In this document: positions 6,416-9,763 of the stretch, one piece after another
How positions within the stretch are numbered: position 1 is the first letter of the stretch
How the letters are laid out: each line of letters starts with the position of its first letter
From: Paracoccaceae bacterium
GTDB lineage: Bacteria > Pseudomonadota > Alphaproteobacteria > Rhodobacterales > Rhodobacteraceae
Length of the DNA stretch: 9,763 nt
Direction of reading: 5' to 3'
Assembly (NCBI GenBank): GCA_024644285.1
Contig: JAHELH010000069.1
Coordinates: 1-9,763 of the forward strand
The notes under the pieces: model-generated
Databases searched by the model: none
Told to the model about the DNA's origin: nothing
Seen by the model: only the letters and a program-made list of their open reading frames with translations
Program-made: the position numbers and the translations under genes

Positions 6416-7252
6416 TTACAGCCATTCGCCGCGGATCGTCTGCCGGTAGATCGCCCTAAGCCAGCTGTCGCCGGCCACCTCGGCGCGCAAACCACGCCCG
6501 GTCAGCAGGGTATAGCCATCCCGATACCATTCGGTGCCGCGGAAGTTGTGGCCGAGGATCGCGCCCGCAGTCTGGGCTTCCTGTGTCAGGCCGAGGCTCA
6601 GATAGGCCTCGATCAGCCGGTACAGCGCCTCCGGCGTATGGGTCGTCGTCTGGAACTGCTCGACCACCACGCGGAAGCGGTTGATCGAGGCGGCAAAGTG
6701 CTTGCGCTTCAGATAGTAGCGCCCGATCTCCATCTCCTTGGCGGCGAGATGGTCGAACGCCAGATCGAACTTCAGGATCGACGACCGGGCATATTCGCTG
6801 TCGGGATAGCGCTCGATCACCGTGCGCAGCGCCTGCAGCGCCTGAAAGGTCAGGCCCTGGTCGCGGCCGACATCGTCGATCTGGTCGTAATAGCTCAGCG
6901 CCAGCAAGTACTGGGCATAGGCCGCGTCCTCGTCGGCGGGGTAGAAATCGATGTAGCGCTGCGCGGCGGCGCGGGCCTGCGGGTAATCCTCGTCCTGGTG
7001 ATAGGCGAAGGCCTGCATGATCAGGGCGCGCTTGGCGAGCTCGGAATAGGGATAGAGCCGCTCGACCTCGCCGAACAGTTCGGCCGCGTCGTCGGCGCGG
7101 TCGACCTCCAGCTGGTACTCGGCGCGGGTGAAGATCTGCTCGGCGGTCTGGTTCTCGATCGGCGTCTCGCGACTGCGCCCGCTGCAGGCGGCAAGTCCGA
7201 GGATCGTCGCGCAAAGCACGACCGCCCGCGTTCCTGACTTGGCCCGTATCAT
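6416..7252 (-). CDS. bamD: Outer-membrane protein assembly lipoprotein BamD (ComL)
   Basis: A 278-residue lipoprotein of the BAM complex, which with BamA folds beta-barrel proteins into the outer membrane from the periplasmic side. The N-terminus is a lipoprotein signal with lipobox L-A-A-C, Cys at residue 23. A chain of TPR-type helices follows from ~40 to ~250, with recurring patterns such as AEYQLEVDRADDAAELFGEVERLYPYSE (given in part: AELFGEVERLYPYSE), YPQARAAAQRYIDFYP and LQALRTVIERYPDSEYA, typical of BamD/YfiO. Length is near that of E. coli BamD (~245) plus a C-terminal extension. I chose the ATG at 7252; the TTG at 7255 directly before it is also possible, since GAGG stands 7 bases before the TTG and 10 before the ATG. 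It lies between lpxC (136-base gap) and recN (41-base gap). The neighbourhood with lpxC fits joint control of outer-membrane building. Confidence 0.95.
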   Translation of the reverse strand: MIRAKSGTRAVVLCATILGLAACSGRSRETPIENQTAEQIFTRAEYQLEVDRADDAAELFGEVERLYPYSELAKRALIMQAFAYHQDEDYPQARAAAQRYIDFYPADEDAAYAQYLLALSYYDQIDDVGRDQGLTFQALQALRTVIERYPDSEYARSSILKFDLAFDHLAAKEMEIGRYYLKRKHFAASINRFRVVVEQFQTTTHTPEALYRLIEAYLSLGLTQEAQTAGAILGHNFRGTEWYRDGYTLLTGRGLRAEVAGDSWLRAIYRQTIRGEWL

Positions 7253-7277
7253 CAAGCGCTTACCTCAACCCTTCGCG

Positions 7278-7287
7278 AAACCGGTTT
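7278..7287. other. 10-base perfect palindrome in the bamD leader
   Basis: AAACCGGTTT is a perfect palindrome, 25 bases upstream of the bamD ATG and therefore probably in its 5' leader. It could be a small operator or just chance; no known regulator is assigned. Confidence 0.2.
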
Positions 7288-7311
7288 GCACCGACCGGAT
7301 TTCTTGCGCGA

Positions 7312-7338
7312 CTTCTAGCACATTAATTTTCCGGGCAA
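7312..7338 (-). promoter_or_regulatory. Possible weak promoter for bamD-recN
   Basis: On the minus strand, TTGCCC (7338-7333) resembles a -35 (4 of 6 to TTGACA) and TAGAAG (7317-7312) a -10 (4 of 6), but the 15-base spacer is short. It lies in the only AT-rich patch of the lpxC-bamD gap. The gap is long enough for a promoter, but this exact call is tentative. Confidence 0.2.
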
Positions 7339-7367
7339 AACGCCCTTTGCGCCGCAATTCCGGCGCA
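7333..7367 (-). other. Two consecutive hairpins downstream of lpxC
   Basis: On the transcript after lpxC, TGCGCCG/CGGCGCA (arms 7367-7361 and 7354-7348, loop GAATTG) is followed after two bases by GGGC/GCCC (7345-7342 and 7336-7333, loop GTTTT). No T-run follows; the next bases are GGAAAATTAATG. They may protect the lpxC 3' end or partly reduce read-through into bamD. They are not a canonical intrinsic terminator. Confidence 0.35.
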
Positions 7368-7388
7368 TTGGCGCGACAGGGCAACGGT

Positions 7389-8318
7389 TCAGGCCGCGGC
7401 CGCGAGACCCGTCAGATCGGCACGCCCGACGCCGATACCCGGAAGCCGCGCCGCCGTGGCGGCGTCGCAAAGCGTCATGCGGTAGGCCTGCGGCCGCGAG
7501 AACAGCTCGCGCAGCAGCCGGTTGGTCAGCGCATGCCCGGCGCGGATGCCGGTATAGCGCGCCAGCAAGGGCGCACCGGCCAGGGCCAGATCGCCCACCG
7601 CGTCCAGCATCTTGTGGCGCACCGCCTCGTCGTCGTGACGCAGGCCGCCGGGGCTGAGCACCGTGTCGCCGTCGACCACGACGGCGTTCTCCAGCGATCC
7701 GCCCAGGGCCAGGCCGTTGGCGTGCATCACATCGATATCGGCGCGGCGGCAGAAGGTGCGGCTGTCGCACAGTTCGCGCACGAAGGCGCCGTTGGCCATG
7801 TGCAGCCGCTTGGACTGCGCGCCGATGGCGGCCTCGGCGAATTCGATGCTGAAATCGATTTCCAGCGCGTCGGCGGGGTCAAGCCGGGCCACGGCCTCGT
7901 CCTGCCGGACTTCGACGGGCTCCAGGACGCGGATCGCCCGGATCGGGGCGCGCAGCGGCCGCACGCCGCGGTTCACAAAGCCCTCGACGAAGGGGGCCGA
8001 ACTGCCGTCCAGGATCGGCACTTCGGGTCCGTCGATCTCGATCAGCGCATTGTGAATGCCGCAGCCAGACAGCGCCGCCATCAGGTGCTCGACGGTCGAG
8101 ACGGACACGCCCGAGCCGTTCACGAGGCGCGTGCAAAGCGGCGCGATCTCGACCGCGTCCCAGCGCGCCGCGACCATCGGATCCGCGCCGTGGATGTCGG
8201 TGCGGCGGAACCAGATGCCGTATTCGGCCGAGGCGGGATGCACCGTCACGCCGACCGGGCGCCCGGAATGCAATCCGACGCCGGTAAAGCTGACTGCCGA
8301 TTTGAGTGTCGTCTGCAC
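7389..8318 (-). CDS. lpxC: UDP-3-O-acyl-N-acetylglucosamine deacetylase LpxC
   Basis: The zinc enzyme that removes the acetyl group from UDP-3-O-acyl-GlcNAc, the committed step of lipid A synthesis in the cytoplasm. Counting from the GTG start (309 residues), it shows TTLK and GVGLHSG at the N-terminus, TVEHLMAAL with E77 (catalytic base) and zinc ligand H78, DGSSAPFV at 104-111, SRTF at 186-189, GGSLENAVVVD at 206-216, RHKMLDAVGDL with zinc ligands H235 and D239, and GHALTN with catalytic H262. Length is normal. An in-frame ATG at 8330 would add four residues, but the GTG at 8318 has GAGGG ending 5 bases upstream, and the resulting MQTTLK N-terminus matches my recollection of related proteins. 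The gene follows ftsZ after a strong terminator, so it needs its own promoter in 8331-8484, where I find no convincing -35/-10 pair. Confidence 0.97.
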   Translation of the reverse strand: MQTTLKSAVSFTGVGLHSGRPVGVTVHPASAEYGIWFRRTDIHGADPMVAARWDAVEIAPLCTRLVNGSGVSVSTVEHLMAALSGCGIHNALIEIDGPEVPILDGSSAPFVEGFVNRGVRPLRAPIRAIRVLEPVEVRQDEAVARLDPADALEIDFSIEFAEAAIGAQSKRLHMANGAFVRELCDSRTFCRRADIDVMHANGLALGGSLENAVVVDGDTVLSPGGLRHDDEAVRHKMLDAVGDLALAGAPLLARYTGIRAGHALTNRLLRELFSRPQAYRMTLCDAATAARLPGIGVGRADLTGLAAAA

Positions 8319-8323
8319 GTGTG

Positions 8324-8328
8324 CCCTC
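8324..8328 (-). promoter_or_regulatory. lpxC: Ribosome binding site deciding the lpxC start
   Basis: GAGGG on the minus strand ends 5 bases before the GTG at 8318 and overlaps the alternative ATG at 8330-8328. No comparable site stands before that ATG; only CGGG directly adjoins it. This favours GTG. Confidence 0.5.
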
Positions 8329-8484
8329 ATCCCGTTTCGCCAGCACAGATAACGTGGCTGAGGACCGGTTAAAGGCCCCGCGCGGCTAGCTCAATTCAAT
8401 CTTTGCAACGCTCTGAAACATCGCGAATCGGGGTGCGCGAAATCCCGCCCATTCCCTCAACATAGGATTTCAACCCTCTGATTT

Positions 8485-8513
8485 AAAAAAGAAAAGGCCG
8501 GATTGCTCCGGCC
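8485..8513 (-). terminator. Intrinsic terminator of ftsZ
   Basis: On the minus strand, 27 bases after the ftsZ stop, the stem GGCCGGA/TCCGGCC (8513-8507 and 8502-8496) with a GCAA tetraloop is followed by TTTTCTTTTTT (8495-8485). This is a textbook Rho-independent terminator, so most ftsZ transcripts should stop before lpxC. Confidence 0.92.
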
Positions 8514-8539
8514 CCTCCAAATGGCAATTTGTGCGCGAG

Positions 8540-9763
8540 TCAGTTGGCCTGACGACGCAGGAAAGCCGGGATCTCGATGCGGTCCTGTTCGGCGTCATGC
8601 TCGTGCTCTTCCTCGGCCGCCTGTATCGGCGGCTGCCGGCGCTGACCCATTTGCGGCGGCTGGTTGCGCTTGGCCGCACCGTCCGAGGGATGCCCCGTCA
8701 TCCGGCCGATCAGCGAATTGATCCCAAAGCGCGGCTTCTCCGCTGCGGGCTGCGCCCGCTCGGCGGCGCCTTCGCGCGGCTGGCCCGGCGCCCGGGGTGC
8801 CTTTTCGACGGCGGCCTGCAGGCGGGCAAGCGCCTCCGGCGTCGGCGTGCCAGCCTTGGGCGCCACGAATTGCGCGGCGGGTGTGTCTTCCTCGATGGCG
8901 TCGGCCTGCGGACGGAATTCCTCGGGCTCGGCCCGGTAGGCCGGCGCCGGCAGGCCGTCGTCATCCTCCTCGTCAAAGATCGCCTCGGCCTGTTCGTCCG
9001 CGGCGGCGGCGACCGGGTCCAGCTCGTCAAAGAGGGTACGGTCCGATGCGGCCTCGGCGGCGACCGGCACGTGCTGCTCTTCGGCGGCCTGCCGGGCCGC
9101 GGCCGGGAAGTCCGCCTCGAAATGTTCCTCGACCTTCTCGACCGGCTTCAACGGCTCTGACAGGCGGCGGCGTGGCACCGGCACCTCGTTGACGGCTTCG
9201 GCGGCGTCGATGCCGGTGGCCACGACGCTGACGCGCATGACGCCTTCCATCGTCTCGTCCAGCGTCGAGCCGACGATGATGTTGGCATCCGGGTCGACCT
9301 CTTCGCGGATCCGGTTCGCCGCCTCGTCCAGCTCGAACAGGGTCAGATCGTGCCCGCCGGTGATGTTGATCAGCACGCCCTTGGCGCCGCGCAGGGAGAT
9401 CTCGTCCAGCAGCGGATTGGCGATGGCTTTCTCGGCGGCCTGGGTGGCGCGATCCTCGCCGGTGGCCTCGCCGGTTCCCATCATCGCCTTGCCCATCTCG
9501 TCCATCACGGCGCGGACATCGGCGAAGTCGAGGTTGATCAGGCCGGGCCGCACCATCAGGTCGGTGACGCCCTTCACACCCTGGTAAAGCACGTCGTCGG
9601 CCATCGAGAACGCCTCGGTGAAGGTGGTCTTCTCATTGGCCAGGCGGAACAGGTTCTGGTTCGGGATGATGATCAGCGTGTCGACCATCTTCTGCAAAGC
9701 GTCGATGCCGTCATCGGCCTGCTTCATCCGCTTGCCGCCCTCGAACTGGAACGGCTTGGTCAC
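8540..9763 (-). CDS. ftsZ: Cell division protein FtsZ, partial (5' end beyond the window)
   Basis: The C-terminal 407 residues of the tubulin-like GTPase that forms the division ring at mid-cell. The window begins inside the GTPase domain at VTKPFQFEGG, corresponding to about residue 131 of E. coli FtsZ, so the GGGTGTG nucleotide loop is missing only because of the window edge. Visible parts are IIIPNQNLF, the T7 synergy loop NLDFADV (77-83 of the fragment, acidic residues D79 and D82), GTGEATGEDRA, and the end of the globular domain at VVATGI (~185). A linker of about 210 residues follows, rich in Glu, Asp, Ala and Pro and surely disordered. It carries an isolated conserved-looking segment RFGINSLIGRMTG (345-357). 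The C-terminal peptide IPAFLRRQAN is the usual anchor for FtsA/ZipA-type and other partners. The first codon in the window reads GTG but is internal, not a start. Confidence 0.97.
   Translation of the reverse strand: MTKPFQFEGGKRMKQADDGIDALQKMVDTLIIIPNQNLFRLANEKTTFTEAFSMADDVLYQGVKGVTDLMVRPGLINLDFADVRAVMDEMGKAMMGTGEATGEDRATQAAEKAIANPLLDEISLRGAKGVLINITGGHDLTLFELDEAANRIREEVDPDANIIVGSTLDETMEGVMRVSVVATGIDAAEAVNEVPVPRRRLSEPLKPVEKVEEHFEADFPAAARQAAEEQHVPVAAEAASDRTLFDELDPVAAAADEQAEAIFDEEDDDGLPAPAYRAEPEEFRPQADAIEEDTPAAQFVAPKAGTPTPEALARLQAAVEKAPRAPGQPREGAAERAQPAAEKPRFGINSLIGRMTGHPSDGAAKRNQPPQMGQRRQPPIQAAEEEHEHDAEQDRIEIPAFLRRQAN

Noticed and set aside
4881..6449. Long plus-strand open frames opposite recN (for example 4881-6449)
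   Set aside because: They are Gln/Arg/His-rich antisense shadows of a GC-rich gene with no domain pattern; RecN on the minus strand carries all conserved motifs.
7128..8372. 414-residue plus-strand open frame opposite lpxC
   Set aside because: No recognisable domains and antisense composition; LpxC motifs are unmistakable on the other strand.
8425..8429. GANTC (CcrM-type methylation) site before lpxC
   Set aside because: A single GAATC in a 209-base gap is not enough to argue for cell-cycle methylation control.
8331..8484. Promoter for lpxC between the ftsZ terminator and the lpxC start
   Set aside because: TTGAAA and TTGAAT hexamers occur on the minus strand, but none has a -10-like partner at 16-18 bases, so no site could be assigned although a promoter is expected here.

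Overview
This is a GC-rich window of chromosomal housekeeping DNA, most likely from an alphaproteobacterium of the Rhodobacteraceae type (Paracoccus/Rhodobacter-like). The clues are the gene order ftsZ-lpxC-bamD-recN, a long acidic linker in FtsZ ending in the peptide IPAFLRRQAN, and strongly GC-biased codon use throughout. I see no mobile element, CRISPR array, tRNA, rRNA or phage gene, and no stretch of more than 300 bases lacks a gene.

Left part (1-2043, minus strand): a partial two-helix membrane protein of unknown function lies 31 bases downstream of a complete CLC-family chloride channel/transporter gene with a degenerate C-terminal CBS-like segment. The CLC protein keeps the gating-glutamate motif GREGP but differs at three other positions that matter in the family.

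Middle part (2136-4728, plus strand): an FAD-dependent D-lactate dehydrogenase-type oxidase is divergent from the CLC gene. Next come an 87-residue membrane-hairpin protein and a gene for a 256-residue exported protein of unknown function. The last has its own upstream region with a perfect FNR/CRP-superfamily box (TTGAC-N4-GTCAA), a plausible -10 placed for a class II promoter, and a strong AGGAGG ribosome binding site.

Right part (9763-4725, minus strand): the 3' three quarters of ftsZ (cell division) is followed by a clear intrinsic terminator. Then come lpxC (the committed step of lipid A synthesis), bamD (outer-membrane protein assembly lipoprotein) and recN (DNA double-strand break repair). 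Together lpxC and bamD serve outer-membrane building, ftsZ serves division and recN serves genome repair. recN and the exported-protein gene converge on one shared palindromic CTAG that supplies the TAG stop codon on both strands, with no room for a terminator between them.

No clearly new multi-gene system is visible. The points most worth a second look are the FNR-type promoter before the unknown exported protein, the unusual CLC residues, the shared stop, and small hairpins in the bamD-recN and CLC/dehydrogenase gaps.
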